This document shows positions 53,601 through 62,922 of a stretch of 64,000 nucleotides of DNA, one piece after another. Source of the stretch: Ramlibacter monticola (GTDB lineage Bacteria > Pseudomonadota > Gammaproteobacteria > Burkholderiales > Burkholderiaceae_C); NCBI RefSeq assembly GCF_016722785.1, contig NZ_JAEQNE010000005.1:186001-250000 (forward strand). The letters run 5' to 3'. The stretch's first letter is position 1, and each line of letters opens with the position of its first letter. A program made the translations under genes and the position numbers. The notes below the pieces were generated by a model. It worked only from the letters and a program-made list of their open reading frames with translations. It had not been told where the DNA came from and ran no database searches.

Positions 53601-56600
53601 TCACCTTCACCTGCTCGTCGACCTTGGCGACGGGTTCGGGTTCGGGTTCGGGTTCCGATTCGGGCTGCAGCACCGGCGCCGGCGCGACCGACGCGGGCTC
53701 CGGCTCCGGATCCAGGTCGAGGATGAATTCGCCGTCCACGAAGGTGTCGCTCGCCTGCGCGACGGGCTCGGGGGCCGGACCGGCCACCGCCGACAGGCTG
53801 GAGAAGTCGATGCCCTCGATCTCCAGCGACGGCTCCTCGGTCGGCGCGGCGGCGGGCGCGGAGCCGAGCTCCAGCTTCGGCAGGATCGCGGTCGTCGCCA
53901 GCTCGGGCGATTCCTCGAACGCGGCCGGCGCGTCCTGCTTCTGCAGGATCATCGTCGCGCCGAGCGCCGCGAATTCGGGCGGCAGTTCGTCGGCGCTCAG
54001 TTCCTCCACGACGACTTCGGTCGCGGCCGGCACCAGCTCGGGCGGGGAGCCCGCCGGGGCGAAGTCGAAATCGAACACCGGCGCGCCTTCGATCTCCTGC
54101 GCTTCGCTGTGCGCGGGCGCGGCGGGCGGATCGAGATCCAGCGTGAAGCCCAGGTCCGCGAGGGCGGGCGCGGCTTCGGCGGCCGGCGCTTCGGGCACGG
54201 TGGCTTCGAGCGCGATCTCTTCGACGACCGGTGCTTCGAGGGCCGGCGCTTCGGCGGCCGCGGGCAGCTCCAGCACGAATTCGGCGGCGGCAGGCGCTTC
54301 CATGGGCGGTGCGGCCGCTTCCACTGCATCTGCTTCGGGCAGCACGATGGTCTGCAGTTGCCCCTGGGTCCGCAGCGCATCGGCGGCCGTGCGGAAGGCC
54401 GAGGACTTCCAGGCGGCGTCGGTGCCGCCGGCGATGGCGTCGATCCAGCGGCCGAAGCCTTCCAGCGCCTGCGTGGAGAGCTTGCGCAGTTCGTCGGTGG
54501 CCGACTTCTGGTCGGCCAGCCAGGTATTGAGCACCTGCTCCATGGCCCACGCGGCCTCGCCGAACTCGTTCAGCTTGACCATCCGCGAGCTGCCCTTGAG
54601 CGTATGGAAGGCGCGTCGCAGGGTGGTCAGGTCCGCCAGGTTGCGCGGGTCCTCCGCCAGCGCCGCGATGGCGGCCAGGCCGTTGCCCGCCACCTCGCGC
54701 GCTTCCTCCAGGAAGATCTCGCGCAGTTCGGCGTCGCCGTCGTCATCCTCCGCCGGGGCCGGCGCGGCGACCGGCGCCGCGGGCACGGGAGCCGCCACGG
54801 CGGGCGCCGGCGCATGGTGCGCAGCGAGTGCCGCATGCGGCGTCGGCAGCGGCACGATCGGCTCGGCCTCGCGGCCCATCAGCGGCCGCAGTTCACCGTG
54901 CTCGTCGTCCCACAGGAACAGCTTCTTCGCGAGCGACGGCTGGTAATTCAGCATGTCGATCAGGAAGCCCAGCGCGCCCAGGTTGTTGCCCAGCTTCTCG
55001 AAGGTACCGGCGCCGCGCGCCTGCTCCTCGTCGACCTCGGTCACGATGATGTTCTCGACCGTGTCGCGCATGCGCAGCACGGCCTGCGAAGCGTGGTCCA
55101 GGCCCAGCACCGACAGCACGCCGCGCATCTGCGCGAGGAAGTTCGGTGCGTCGCGCAGGGGCCCCTTGTCGGCCGGATTGCGGAAGAACTGGTCGAGCAG
55201 TTTCTCGAGCTCGCCCATGGTGCCGCGCAGTTCGCCGACCACGCTGCCCATGGTCTGCTTGTCGCTCACGCGGCGATACAGGTCCTCGACCCAGTGCTCC
55301 AGCGGCTCGGGGTGGCCGCCCTTCACCACCTTCATCAGCCGCTCGGCCAGGCGCGCCGTGCGCTCGGCCAGTTGCTGGTCGTTGGGGTCCAGGTCCTGGA
55401 AGGCGGCTTCCAGGTACAGGATCGCGGTGGCGACTTCCATGCCCAGTTCCGGGCTGGGTGCGCGGGACGTGCTGACCACGGTCTCGACGCCGGCGCTCAT
55501 GGCGCGGGCCAGCGGCTCGCTGCCCGGATAGAGCTTCATCAGCGTTTCGCCCAGGGCGGCGAACTGGTCCCTCACCCCCTTGAGCTTGTGGGCGTCGCCG
55601 CCGGCCAGGCCCGACCAGGTGTCCTTGGCCGTGGCGATGCGCTTGCGCAGCTGGCTCAGCAGCGCGGGATCGAAGCGGCCGAAGGGGCTGCTGGTGTAGT
55701 CCACCGGCTTCGCCTCGGCGAGACCGTAGGCCTGGCGAACGGCGATCAGGGCCGGCGCATCGGCGGGACGGGCCGGCAGGGCCTGCGCGCAGAAGAACAC
55801 GAGGTCCTGCGCCAGCCGCTCGGACACGCTGGTGTCGCCCTTGGCCAGCGAGGCGTACTGCAGCAGCACGCGCGAAGCCGCGCGCTTCACGTAGACGTCG
55901 GCGGGCAGCAGGCCCAGCGCGATCGCCTCGAAGTAGCCGGCGGCCGCCTTCCAGAACACCTTCGGCTGGCGCGCGCCCTGGCCGGCGGCCAGGCCCAGGC
56001 TCACCTGCGTGAGTTCGCGGCCGGCGGCAGGGTCGGCCGCCTTGACGATCTTGAGCACCGCCTGGTCCATGCGCGCGCGCACGGCCGGCTCGTAGCCCAG
56101 CGTCGTGGCGACGGGCGTCTGGAAGTCGTTCCAGCGCCAGTCCATGCCCCACAGGTCGGCAGGGTGCACGCGGTCGGCGCCGGTGAGGTCCTGCACGTCC
56201 TTGTACTGGACGAACAGCGACAGCGGCGACACGTCCTTGCCCCCCAGCAGGGCCTCGAGGTATTCGGTCAGCGCGTAGCCGGCGCGCTCCACCTTGGCGG
56301 CGGCGGCTTCGGTGCACAGTTCGGGGCGCTCGATGAACTTCTGCGCCGCTGCCTCCATGCTGCGCAGCATGTGCGCGGGGGCCGCGAGGCCCACCATCTC
56401 CAGCGCGCCGACGGCCTGGTGCATGTGCTGGCGCGCGATGCGCAACTGGCCGGCGTCGATGGACGCCATGTCCTGGCCGCGCGCCTGCGCCGCGTCGCGC
56501 ACGAAGCGGCGCAGCGCCGACGACGCGGACTCGAGCGACTTGCGCAGTTCGTCCAGCACCCAGGCCAGCGGACCCAGGTCGTTGTTCGCCAGATCGAGTT

Positions 56601-56616
56601 CTTGGGCAGCTTGCAT
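50602..56616 (-). CDS. chpA: ChpA/PilL hybrid histidine kinase of the type IV pilus chemosensory system
   Basis: Very large cytoplasmic hybrid kinase, 2004 residues from MQAAQELDLANND; an ATG 12 codons upstream lies in repeat DNA. Approximate layout: N-terminal helical PilL-like region (1-600); histidine phosphotransfer domains with AFHTLKGSS near His~670, WAHSLAGSS near ~1053 and ALHTLKGSA near ~1253, separated by long Ala/Pro/Glu-rich linkers; CheA dimerisation and ATPase domains (N-box LLRNCVAHG near 1582; GRGVGMD); a CheW-like domain; and a C-terminal REC domain with VLSDIEMPRMDG near 1928. It receives signals from PilJ through PilI and phosphorylates PilG/PilH to control pilus extension and twitching. 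Confidence 0.93.
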   Translation of the reverse strand: MQAAQELDLANNDLGPLAWVLDELRKSLESASSALRRFVRDAAQARGQDMASIDAGQLRIARQHMHQAVGALEMVGLAAPAHMLRSMEAAAQKFIERPELCTEAAAAKVERAGYALTEYLEALLGGKDVSPLSLFVQYKDVQDLTGADRVHPADLWGMDWRWNDFQTPVATTLGYEPAVRARMDQAVLKIVKAADPAAGRELTQVSLGLAAGQGARQPKVFWKAAAGYFEAIALGLLPADVYVKRAASRVLLQYASLAKGDTSVSERLAQDLVFFCAQALPARPADAPALIAVRQAYGLAEAKPVDYTSSPFGRFDPALLSQLRKRIATAKDTWSGLAGGDAHKLKGVRDQFAALGETLMKLYPGSEPLARAMSAGVETVVSTSRAPSPELGMEVATAILYLEAAFQDLDPNDQQLAERTARLAERLMKVVKGGHPEPLEHWVEDLYRRVSDKQTMGSVVGELRGTMGELEKLLDQFFRNPADKGPLRDAPNFLAQMRGVLSVLGLDHASQAVLRMRDTVENIIVTEVDEEQARGAGTFEKLGNNLGALGFLIDMLNYQPSLAKKLFLWDDEHGELRPLMGREAEPIVPLPTPHAALAAHHAPAPAVAAPVPAAPVAAPAPAEDDDGDAELREIFLEEAREVAGNGLAAIAALAEDPRNLADLTTLRRAFHTLKGSSRMVKLNEFGEAAWAMEQVLNTWLADQKSATDELRKLSTQALEGFGRWIDAIAGGTDAAWKSSAFRTAADALRTQGQLQTIVLPEADAVEAAAPPMEAPAAAEFVLELPAAAEAPALEAPVVEEIALEATVPEAPAAEAAPALADLGFTLDLDPPAAPAHSEAQEIEGAPVFDFDFAPAGSPPELVPAATEVVVEELSADELPPEFAALGATMILQKQDAPAAFEESPELATTAILPKLELGSAPAAAPTEEPSLEIEGIDFSSLSAVAGPAPEPVAQASDTFVDGEFILDLDPEPEPASVAPAPVLQPESEPEPEPEPVAKVDEQVKVIGDLRIGIPLYNVYLNEADEWSRRLVTEVSEWTLQMSERVPDSTVGWAHSLAGSSATVGFQALSDIARALEGALQHTQSLADGTPQHAQSFTLAAEEVRRLLHQFAAGFLKEPDPRLLHALHELKEFEGEPRFDVSSRFDEDDDFDFVDSTPAPQAVEPVPAFVQAPVVVPLHAPIQPLAALVSTARAPLVKVEGEEELDVVDAIDPDLFPIFEEEGAELMPKLASGLRAWSAHPGQREPRDQVLRALHTLKGSARLAGALQLGELAHRLESEVEFLGHENIAAVDIEALLQRFDTMQARFDTLRATGGFAPPEPQAEEPAPVVQALAPAPVQPDAPVDAPAQITPVEQPEAPPVAAQAAAPLVRAPIAPPVQTSLTSSRQAANQAVRVRSQLLDRLVSQAGEVMITRSRLESELRQLRGSLADLTGNLDRLRAQLREIEVQAESQMQSRMAQAKDTASGFDPLEFDRFTRVQELTRLMAESVNDVATVQRNIQRVVEATEDDLIAQARQTRELQRDLLRTRMVEFDGISERLYRVVRLAAKESAKQVKLDIVGASIEMDRGVLDRMTPAFEHLLRNCVAHGIEAPEQRAGAGKDATGQIVVHVRQEGNDVSVEFHDDGAGLDLARIREKALQQGLIGADQQIGEQEAANLIFLPGFSTATQVTELSGRGVGMDVVRNEVNALGGRIETTTEAGRGSRFKLVLPLTTAVTQVVMVRSGKLSIGVPAHLVEIVRRATQEEVQKAYDGGGFEFGGEQLPFFWSGALLQSSARSSEPQGKTLPVVIFRSAAQRVAVHVDEVLGNQEVVVKNLGPQLSRLPGLAGMTVLASGAVVLIYNPVALVQVYGELARQMGVPHAAAVAAGGQPAKPAAPAAPAVPLVLVVDDSITVRRVTQRLLVREGYRVALAADGLQALERLAEELPSVVLSDIEMPRMDGFDLARNIRADERLRQLPIVMITSRIAEKHREHAKELGVNHYLGKPYSEDELLRLVKEYSQATAAA

Positions 56617-56721
56617 ATGACTCGCTTCGCTAATGACTTCGCTTCGCTTCAATGACGCGCTTCGCGCATGACGAAATCACTTCGTCATGGAGCCGCGAAG
56701 CGACGAAGTCATTTCGTCATG
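56616..56721. repeat. Cluster of short palindromes and tandem units between pilJ and chpA
   Basis: The unit ATGAC followed by a TTCGC-rich stretch occurs several times: ATGACTCGCTTCGC, ATGACTTCGCTTCGC, ATGACGCGCTTCGCG. Perfect hairpins CATGACGAA-N5-TTCGTCATG (56667-56689) and GACGAA-N5-TTCGTC (56702-56718) adjoin. It fills the gap and covers the pilJ stop and the chpA start region. Confidence 0.75.
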
Positions 56722-58972
56722 CGATCTTGAATCGCGACACCGACTGGCGCAGTTCCTCGGCCATCCGGGTCAGTTCGCGCACCTGCTGCGCCGTCGAGCG
56801 GGTGCCTTCACCCGTCTGTTCCGTCACGGCGAAGATGTGCTGGATGTTGCCGGCCACCACGTTGGCCGATTCGGCTTCACGGGAGGCCGACATCGAGATC
56901 TGTTCGATCAGTTCGGCGAGGCGGCGCGACACCTGGTCGATCTCGGTCAGGGCGGTACCGGCGTTGTCGGACAGCTTGGCCCCTTCCACCACGCCCTGCG
57001 TCGAGCGCTCCATGGCGGCCACGGCGTCCTGCGTGTCGGTCTGAATGGCCTTCACCAGCGCCGAGATCTGGCGCGTCGCGTCCGCCGAGCGTTCGGCCAG
57101 CCGCTGCACTTCTTCCGCCACCACCGAGAAGCCGCGACCCGCTTCACCGGCCGACGCGGCCTGGATGGCGGCGTTCAGGGCCAGCACGTTCGTCTGTTCG
57201 GTAATGTCGGAAATCAGTTCGGTGATTTCGCCGATCTCCTGCGAGGATTCGCCCAGGCGCTTGATCCGCTTGGACGTTTCCTGGATCTGGTCGCGGATGG
57301 CGTTCATGCCGCCGATCGCGTTCTGCACGGCCTGCAGGCCCTGTTCGGCGGCCTTCAGCGACTGGCGCGCCACCTGGGCCGACTCCTGCGCCTGCCCGGA
57401 CACGTGGTTGATTCGCATGGCCATGTCGAGCACCGACTGGCCGGTTTCGCGGATCTCGCGCAGCTGCTCGGTGGAGGCCGCGAGCAGCTCGGTGGAGGTG
57501 GATTCCACCTGCGCCGTCGTCTGCGCCACCCTGGTGGCCGTGTTCTGCACGGCGCCCACCAGCTGGCGGAGTTCTTCCACCGTGTAGTTCACCGAGTCGG
57601 CGATGGCGCCGGTGATGTCCTCGGTCACGGTCGCTTCCTGCGTCAGGTCGCCTTCGGCGACCGACTGCAGTTCGTTCATCAGCCGCAGAATGGCCGCCTG
57701 GTTGGCGTCGTTGACGCGCTTGGCTTCCTGCTCCTGGCGCTCGGCTTCCTGGCGCTGCGATTCGGCGCGCTCCTGGCGGCGGCGGCTATCGAGCAGCTGC
57801 ACGTAGGCGAGGCCGACGGCGCAGCCGATCGCGATCAGGGCGGCGATCACCAGCGACAGCAGCGCGTAGAAGTTCAGGCCGGTCTGCGCGGACAGGCGAT
57901 CCTGCAGTTCCTGCAGGTTCTTCCGCAGCGGTTCGCTGTCCTGGATGATGGAGGCCTGCGCTTCGCGGGCGGAGACCAGGCCCTGCAGGTTGCCCAGGAT
58001 GGCGCCGGCCTGCGTGCGGGTCTGCTCGTACAGGTCCAGCAGCGCCCTCAGGCGTTCCTTGGTCTGTTCGTCCTTGGCGGCGGCCAGGCGCAGTTCGGGG
58101 CTGCCCTCCAGCATGCCGAGCGCGATCTCCTTGAACGAGTTCAGGTCCTTGCCCAGCAGGAACACGGCTTCCGGCGACACGCCTTCCATCGTCAGGAACT
58201 CGTTGGCCGACTTGCCGATCCGCTGCGTCAACATCACGAGCTGGCCGGCGGCGGAGATCTCGGCGGCGGGCGCGCCCTGCTGCAGCTTCAGCGAGGACAC
58301 CGTCTCGGCGATTTCCAGCAGGTCCGACGACTGGCGGTTGATGGTGCGAAGGGCCGCGCCCACCTGGGTCAGGATCTTCTGCTGCCCCATCACGGTCTTG
58401 GCGTTCTTCTCGGCGCGCTCCATCAGCGGCACGATCTTCACGATGTCCGCCTGCAGGTCGGAGCCGACGGCGGCCAGGCGGATCTCGTCGTTGCCGTCCT
58501 TGAGGCCGCGCACCGTCTGCGCCAGCACCTCGGAGGACTCCTTCACGTCGGGGAAGGCCTGCGGGCTGCCGATCAGGGCCTGCGACACCGACTTGGCGAG
58601 ACGCTGCGACTGCATCAGCGACTGGCCGGTACCGGCCACCTGCTGGGCGACGCGGTCCGATTCGCGCACCGCGATGAAGGCGATCGTGCCGAGGGCGGCC
58701 AGCGACACGGCCAGGGCCCCGAACAGCACGCGCTGGTGGCTGGCCGCGGGGCGGCGTCCCAGCAGGGGAATGGAGACCAGTTCCGCTTCGTCGACGTGCT
58801 CGATGATCGAATCGTCATCGATGGAATCGGAATCGTCGTGCACCGTGCTGCCGGCTTCGATGGCGGCCGTCGTGGCGTCGGGCGCGCCGAGGCTGAGCTC
58901 CTGCGTGACCGAGGGATCGGCCTCGTCGGGCTGCTTCTTTGCGAAGAGGTTTTTCAGGGAAAAAGCGGACAT
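56717..58972 (-). CDS. pilJ: PilJ, methyl-accepting chemotaxis protein of the type IV pilus system
   Basis: Inner-membrane chemoreceptor, 751 residues. An acidic cytoplasmic N-terminus of about 80 residues (Asp/Glu-rich) precedes TM1 ([20 protein letters not shown], ~81-103). Periplasmic PilJ sensor region to ~365, then TM2 ([21 protein letters not shown]), and a cytoplasmic signalling domain with the MCP hairpin tip [20 protein letters not shown] near 585-610. In Pseudomonas PilJ senses PilA and surface contact. The order pilG-pilH-pilI-pilJ-chpA is conserved, but the methyltransferase pilK is absent between pilJ and chpA. Confidence 0.94.
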   Translation of the reverse strand: MSAFSLKNLFAKKQPDEADPSVTQELSLGAPDATTAAIEAGSTVHDDSDSIDDDSIIEHVDEAELVSIPLLGRRPAASHQRVLFGALAVSLAALGTIAFIAVRESDRVAQQVAGTGQSLMQSQRLAKSVSQALIGSPQAFPDVKESSEVLAQTVRGLKDGNDEIRLAAVGSDLQADIVKIVPLMERAEKNAKTVMGQQKILTQVGAALRTINRQSSDLLEIAETVSSLKLQQGAPAAEISAAGQLVMLTQRIGKSANEFLTMEGVSPEAVFLLGKDLNSFKEIALGMLEGSPELRLAAAKDEQTKERLRALLDLYEQTRTQAGAILGNLQGLVSAREAQASIIQDSEPLRKNLQELQDRLSAQTGLNFYALLSLVIAALIAIGCAVGLAYVQLLDSRRRQERAESQRQEAERQEQEAKRVNDANQAAILRLMNELQSVAEGDLTQEATVTEDITGAIADSVNYTVEELRQLVGAVQNTATRVAQTTAQVESTSTELLAASTEQLREIRETGQSVLDMAMRINHVSGQAQESAQVARQSLKAAEQGLQAVQNAIGGMNAIRDQIQETSKRIKRLGESSQEIGEITELISDITEQTNVLALNAAIQAASAGEAGRGFSVVAEEVQRLAERSADATRQISALVKAIQTDTQDAVAAMERSTQGVVEGAKLSDNAGTALTEIDQVSRRLAELIEQISMSASREAESANVVAGNIQHIFAVTEQTGEGTRSTAQQVRELTRMAEELRQSVSRFKIA

Positions 58973-58993
58973 GGTGCTGCCTTCGACAAAGGG

Positions 58994-59524
58994 CTAAGCG
59001 CTGATGCTCAGGAATTGGGTTTGCTGCGAGAGTGCCTGCAGGTTCAGTTCCTGCCAGAACACGCCGCTGGCATCGGTGTAGCCGCTGCTGAAATAGTCGG
59101 GAGAGCCGGGCGGGGCGTCGCTCGAGGCGGTGAAGGCGTCCGTGTTGCGCAGGCCGGCGAGGCGGTCGACCAGCAGCGCGCAATTGATCTCGAGCAGCGA
59201 ATTCAGCGCGATCACGCGCGACTCCGCGCGCGCCGCGTCCGAGCGCTGCGCCGGCGGCTGGCCGCCGATGTAGCTGGCCAGGTCCACGACGCCGAACAGG
59301 CCACCCCGGAGGTTGGCGACGCCCAGGAACCACGGCTGCGTGTACGGCACGGGCTGCGTGGCGGCGAAGGGGAAGATCTCGCCCGCCTGGCTCAGCGGGA
59401 ACAGGTACTTGCGGCCCGCGGCTTCGACCGCGAGCCAACCGGCTTGCACACCCTCGGAACGGGCGGCCTGCAGCCGGCTGGCGAGCCGGCTTTGCAGCTC
59501 GCGGAGGGCTTCGCGGTTGGACAT
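58994..59524 (-). CDS. pilI: PilI, CheW-like adaptor
   Basis: Cytoplasmic scaffold coupling PilJ to the ChpA kinase, 176 residues. CheW fold: GWLAVEAAGRKYLFPLSQAGEIFPF, PWFLGVANLRGGLFGVVDL and VIALNSLLEINCALLVDRLAGL. Lies 21 bp before pilJ. Confidence 0.93.
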   Translation of the reverse strand: MSNREALRELQSRLASRLQAARSEGVQAGWLAVEAAGRKYLFPLSQAGEIFPFAATQPVPYTQPWFLGVANLRGGLFGVVDLASYIGGQPPAQRSDAARAESRVIALNSLLEINCALLVDRLAGLRNTDAFTASSDAPPGSPDYFSSGYTDASGVFWQELNLQALSQQTQFLSISA

Positions 59525-59550
59525 GGGAGGGGGACTGCTTCGCTAGCGCC

Positions 59551-59916
59551 TCAACCCAGGGCCTTGATCTTGGCCATGAGTTCGGCGGCGTCCACCGGTT
59601 TGGTGATGTAGTCGCGGGCGCCCTGGCGCATGCCCCAGACGCGGTCGGTTTCCTGGTTCTTGCTCGTGCACATGATGATGGGCACGTCGGCGAAATTCGG
59701 ATCGCGGGTGATGGCGCGCGTGAGCTGGAAGCCGTTCTGGCCCGGCATCACCACGTCCATCAGGATCAGGTCGGGCTTTTCCTCGCCGAGGCGGCGGAAG
59801 GCGTCATCGGCGTTTTCGGCGGTGCGGACCGAGAAGCCGTTCTTCTGCAGCAGGTCCGTCATGAACATCAGTTCCGTCTTCGAGTCGTCCACAACGAGCA
59901 CTTTGCGGATGGCCAT
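59551..59916 (-). CDS. pilH: PilH, CheY-like response regulator
   Basis: Single receiver domain, 121 residues. VLVVDDSKTELMFM gives the acidic pocket, DLILMDVVMPGQNGF the phospho-acceptor Asp (~54), CTSKNQ the Thr/Ser switch, and YITKPVD the conserved Lys. Expected to be phosphorylated by ChpA and to promote pilus retraction. 20 bp downstream of pilG. Confidence 0.94.
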   Translation of the reverse strand: MAIRKVLVVDDSKTELMFMTDLLQKNGFSVRTAENADDAFRRLGEEKPDLILMDVVMPGQNGFQLTRAITRDPNFADVPIIMCTSKNQETDRVWGMRQGARDYITKPVDAAELMAKIKALG

Positions 59917-59936
59917 GGGTCATCTCTCCTTGTTGT

Positions 59937-60317
59937 CTACTTCGGCTGGCCGAACTGCTGCACGGTCTGCAGCAGCTGGTCTTTCGTAAAGGGTTTGGTC
60001 AGGTAGTCCTGCGAGCCGACCATGCGCCCGCGCGCCTTGTCGAACACGCCGTCCTTGGACGAGAGCATGACGACGGGGGTGTTCGCGAACTTGGCGTTGC
60101 GCTTGATGATGGCGCAGGTCTGGTAGCCATCGAGGCGCGGCATCAGGATGTCGCAGAAGATCAGGTTCGGCTGGTAGTCATTGACCTTGGCCAGCGCATC
60201 GAACCCGTCCTCGGCCAGCATCACCTCGTGGCCGCCCTGCTTCAGGAAGATCTCCGCGCTGCGCCGGATCGTGTTGCTGTCATCGATCACCAGCACCTTC
60301 AGTCCAGTGGTGCTCAA
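59937..60317 (-). CDS. pilG: PilG, CheY-like response regulator
   Basis: Single receiver domain, 126 residues, starting with TTG at 60317 behind a GAGGAG ribosome site. VLVIDDSNTIRRSAEIFLKQ, NLIFCDILMPRLDGYQTC (phospho-Asp), VMLSSKDGVFDKARGRMVGS and YLTKPFTKDQLL. First gene of the pil/chp operon; promotes pilus extension in Pseudomonas. Confidence 0.94.
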   Translation of the reverse strand: MSTTGLKVLVIDDSNTIRRSAEIFLKQGGHEVMLAEDGFDALAKVNDYQPNLIFCDILMPRLDGYQTCAIIKRNAKFANTPVVMLSSKDGVFDKARGRMVGSQDYLTKPFTKDQLLQTVQQFGQPK

Positions 60318-60387
60318 ACGCTGCTCCTCATGTCCAACTGCTCCCTCGCGGCTTCCTCCGGGACGTCCCCAGCCGCTGGCCCCGATC

Positions 60388-60561
60388 TCAGATCTGGACC
60401 ATTTCGAAGTCTTCCTTGCGGGCCCCGCACTCCGGACAAGTCCAGTTCATCGGCACCTGGCCCCACGGGGTTCCGGGGGCGATGCCATGTTCGGGGGCAC
60501 CTGCGGCTTCGTCGTAGATCCAACCGCAGATCAGACACATCCACGTTTTGCTTTCAGTCAC
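60388..60561 (-). CDS. Rubredoxin
   Basis: Small iron electron carrier, 57 residues, GTG start at 60561. The single Fe site is formed by CLIC (Cys9, Cys12) and CPEC (Cys42, Cys45). The body GWIYDEAAGAPEHGIAPGTP and the aromatic VPMNWTCPECGARKEDFEMV are canonical. It is divergent from thiD and upstream of pilG on the same strand, an arrangement common in Burkholderiales. Redox partner unknown. Confidence 0.95.
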   Translation of the reverse strand: MTESKTWMCLICGWIYDEAAGAPEHGIAPGTPWGQVPMNWTCPECGARKEDFEMVQI

Positions 60562-60653
60562 AGCTTATAGGGGGTTCGAATAGAATGCAACGATTCTAGC
60601 TAGGCCAGTTGACTAAGCTCAGGCGCGCTGCCGGCACGGAAATCCACTGGGCC

Positions 60654-61574
60654 ATGACTAATTCCACACCCATCGAAACCCGCCCCGCCGAACCCGAAGG
60701 CGAAGAGGCCGGCCCGTCCTGCGTGATGGTGTTCAACGCGAACGACCCGAGCGGCGCCGGCGGCCTCGCCGCCGACATCGCCGCGATCGCATCGGTGGGC
60801 GCGCATCCGCTTCCCATCGTCTGCGGCGCGTATGTTCGCGATACGGGCGAGATCTTCGACCATTTCGCCTTCGACGAAGAGGCCGTCGCGGAGCAGGCGC
60901 GCACCATCCTCGAGGACGTGCCGGTGCAGGTGATCAAGGTCGGTTTCGCGGGCAGCCCCGAGGCCCTGAGCACCATCGCGGAGATCGCCGCGGACTATCC
61001 CGACGTTCCCGTGATCTCGTACATGCCGGCGTTGTCCTGGTGGGACGAAGGCCCCGCCGATCTCTACGAAGATGCCTTTCGCGAATTGATGCTGCCGCAG
61101 ACAACCGTGTTGGTTGGAAACCACAGCACCCTGTGGCGCTGGCTGTTGCCGGAATGGAGCAACGAGCGCAGTCCGACCGCGCGCGACCTCGCCAAGGCCG
61201 CTTCCGAGATGGGCGTGCCCTACACGCTGGTGACGGGCGTTCCGCTGCCCGAGCAGTTCGTCGAGAACGTGCTGGCCACGCCGCAGGCGGTGCTGGCCAG
61301 CGAGAAGTTCGAACGCTTCGACGCCGTCTTCGCCGGCGCCGGCGACACCCTGTCGGCGGCGCTGGCGGCATTGATCGCCGGCGGCTCCGACCTGGCGGCG
61401 GCGGCCACCGAGGCCCTGGCCTACCTGGATCGCTGCCTGGACGGCGGCTTCCGCCCCGGCATGGGCCACGTCGTGCCGGACCGCCTCTTCTGGGCCCAGC
61501 CCGAGGCCGATGACGACGACGAACCCGGGACTTCCGCCGCCTTCGACCTGCCTGCCCACGATACGAAACACTGA
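60654..61574 (+). CDS. thiD: ThiD-like hydroxymethylpyrimidine/phosphomethylpyrimidine kinase
   Basis: Cytoplasmic kinase of thiamine synthesis that phosphorylates HMP and HMP-P, 306 residues. FNANDPSGAGGLAADIAAIAS is the ThiD substrate motif, VIKVGFAGSPEAL follows, and GAGDTLSAALAALIAGG is the anion hole. I use the ATG at 60654; an in-frame TTG at 60609 would add 15 residues. C-terminal 30 residues are an acidic tail not usual in ThiD. The sequence is diverged from E. coli ThiD, so kinase specificity is likely but not certain. Confidence 0.88.
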   Translation: MTNSTPIETRPAEPEGEEAGPSCVMVFNANDPSGAGGLAADIAAIASVGAHPLPIVCGAYVRDTGEIFDHFAFDEEAVAEQARTILEDVPVQVIKVGFAGSPEALSTIAEIAADYPDVPVISYMPALSWWDEGPADLYEDAFRELMLPQTTVLVGNHSTLWRWLLPEWSNERSPTARDLAKAASEMGVPYTLVTGVPLPEQFVENVLATPQAVLASEKFERFDAVFAGAGDTLSAALAALIAGGSDLAAAATEALAYLDRCLDGGFRPGMGHVVPDRLFWAQPEADDDDEPGTSAAFDLPAHDTKH

Positions 61575-61586
61575 GGGAGAACAACA

Positions 61587-62894
61587 ATGAACCCCACGAC
61601 GGACCGCAACCAGCAACTCTTCGACCGCGCCCGCGCGCTGATCCCCGGCGGGGTGAACTCGCCCGTGCGCGCCTTCCGCGCCGTGGGCGGCACGCCCCGC
61701 TTCGTGCAGCGCGCCCAGGGCGCCTACTTCTGGGACGCCAATGGCGCCCGATACATCGACTACATCGGCTCCTGGGGCCCGATGATCCTGGGCCACGGGC
61801 ACCCGCGGGTGCTGGAGGCGGTGCAGCGCGCGGTCATGGAAGGCTTCTCCTACGGCGCGCCGACCGAGCGCGAGATCGAACTGGCCGAGGAGATCGCGAA
61901 GCACCTGCCCTCCGTGGAGATGGTGCGCCTGGTGAGCTCGGGGACCGAGGCCGCCATGAGCGCGATCCGGCTGGCGCGCGGCGCCACCGGCCGCAGCCGC
62001 ATCGTCAAGTTCGAGGGCTGCTACCACGGCCACGCCGACGCCCTGCTGGTGAAGGCCGGCTCGGGGCTCGCCACCTTCGGCCACCCGACCAGCGCCGGCG
62101 TGCCGCCCGAGGTGGTGCAGCACACGATGGTCCTCGAGTACAACAACATCGCGCAGATCGAGGAAGCCTTCGCCACCCACGGCAAGGAGATCGCCTGCAT
62201 CATCATCGAGCCGATCGCCGGCAACATGAACTTCGTGCGCGCCAGCGTGCCCTTCATGAAGCGCTGCCGCGAGCTGTGCACTCAGCACGGCGCCCTGCTG
62301 GTGCTGGACGAGGTGATGACCGGCTTCCGCGTGGCCCTCGGCAGCGCGCAGAGCGTCTACGCGAAGTCCCTCCCCGGCTTCCAGCCGGACCTGACGGTGC
62401 TGGGCAAGGTGATCGGCGGCGGCATGCCGCTGGCGGCCTTCGGCGGCCCGCGCGCGATCATGGAGCGGCTCGCGCCGCTGGGCCCGGTCTACCAGGCCGG
62501 TACGCTCTCGGGCAACCCGGTGGCCACGGCCTGCGGCCTGGCGACCCTCAAGGAGATCGCCGACCCGGCCTTCTTCCCCGCCCTGGCGCAGAAGACGCGC
62601 ACGCTGGTCGACGGCCTGAAGGGCGCCGCGGCCGAAGCGGGCATCCCTTTCGCGGCGGATTGCGAGGGCGGCATGTTCGGCTTCTTCCTGCTGCCGGAGC
62701 TGCCGCGGAACTATCCGAGCGTGATGCAGAGCGACTCGCCGAGGTTCGGCCGCCTGTTCCACGGCCTGCTCGATCGCGGCGTGTACATCGCGCCGGCGCT
62801 GTACGAAGCGGGCTTCGTGAGCGCGGCGCACAGCGAAGACGACATCGCCCAGACCGTGCAGGCCGCGCGCGAGGTGTTCAAGACGCTGGGGTGA
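61587..62894 (+). CDS. hemL: Glutamate-1-semialdehyde 2,1-aminomutase
   Basis: PLP-dependent aminomutase that makes 5-aminolevulinate for heme, 435 residues. [19 protein letters not shown] at the start, [28 protein letters not shown], and [18 protein letters not shown] with the PLP lysine. GAGGGAGAA ribosome site, 12 bp after thiD, so probably cotranscribed. Supplies heme for the whole cell, with no specific tie to the neighbours. Confidence 0.97.
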   Translation: MNPTTDRNQQLFDRARALIPGGVNSPVRAFRAVGGTPRFVQRAQGAYFWDANGARYIDYIGSWGPMILGHGHPRVLEAVQRAVMEGFSYGAPTEREIELAEEIAKHLPSVEMVRLVSSGTEAAMSAIRLARGATGRSRIVKFEGCYHGHADALLVKAGSGLATFGHPTSAGVPPEVVQHTMVLEYNNIAQIEEAFATHGKEIACIIIEPIAGNMNFVRASVPFMKRCRELCTQHGALLVLDEVMTGFRVALGSAQSVYAKSLPGFQPDLTVLGKVIGGGMPLAAFGGPRAIMERLAPLGPVYQAGTLSGNPVATACGLATLKEIADPAFFPALAQKTRTLVDGLKGAAAEAGIPFAADCEGGMFGFFLLPELPRNYPSVMQSDSPRFGRLFHGLLDRGVYIAPALYEAGFVSAAHSEDDIAQTVQAAREVFKTLG

Positions 62895-62922
62895 CGGCTG
62901 CGGCCGGAACCGGCTGCTAAAC

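Noticed and set aside
50680..56655. Very long plus-strand open frame opposite chpA (about 1990 codons)
   Set aside because: It is the antisense shadow of a GC-rich gene: His/Arg/Gly-rich with no domain, while the minus frame has clear Hpt, CheA and REC motifs.
56687..59611. Long plus-strand open frame opposite pilJ and pilI
   Set aside because: Shadow of the pilJ/pilI genes; composition is Arg/His/Gly-rich and there is no ribosome site or family.
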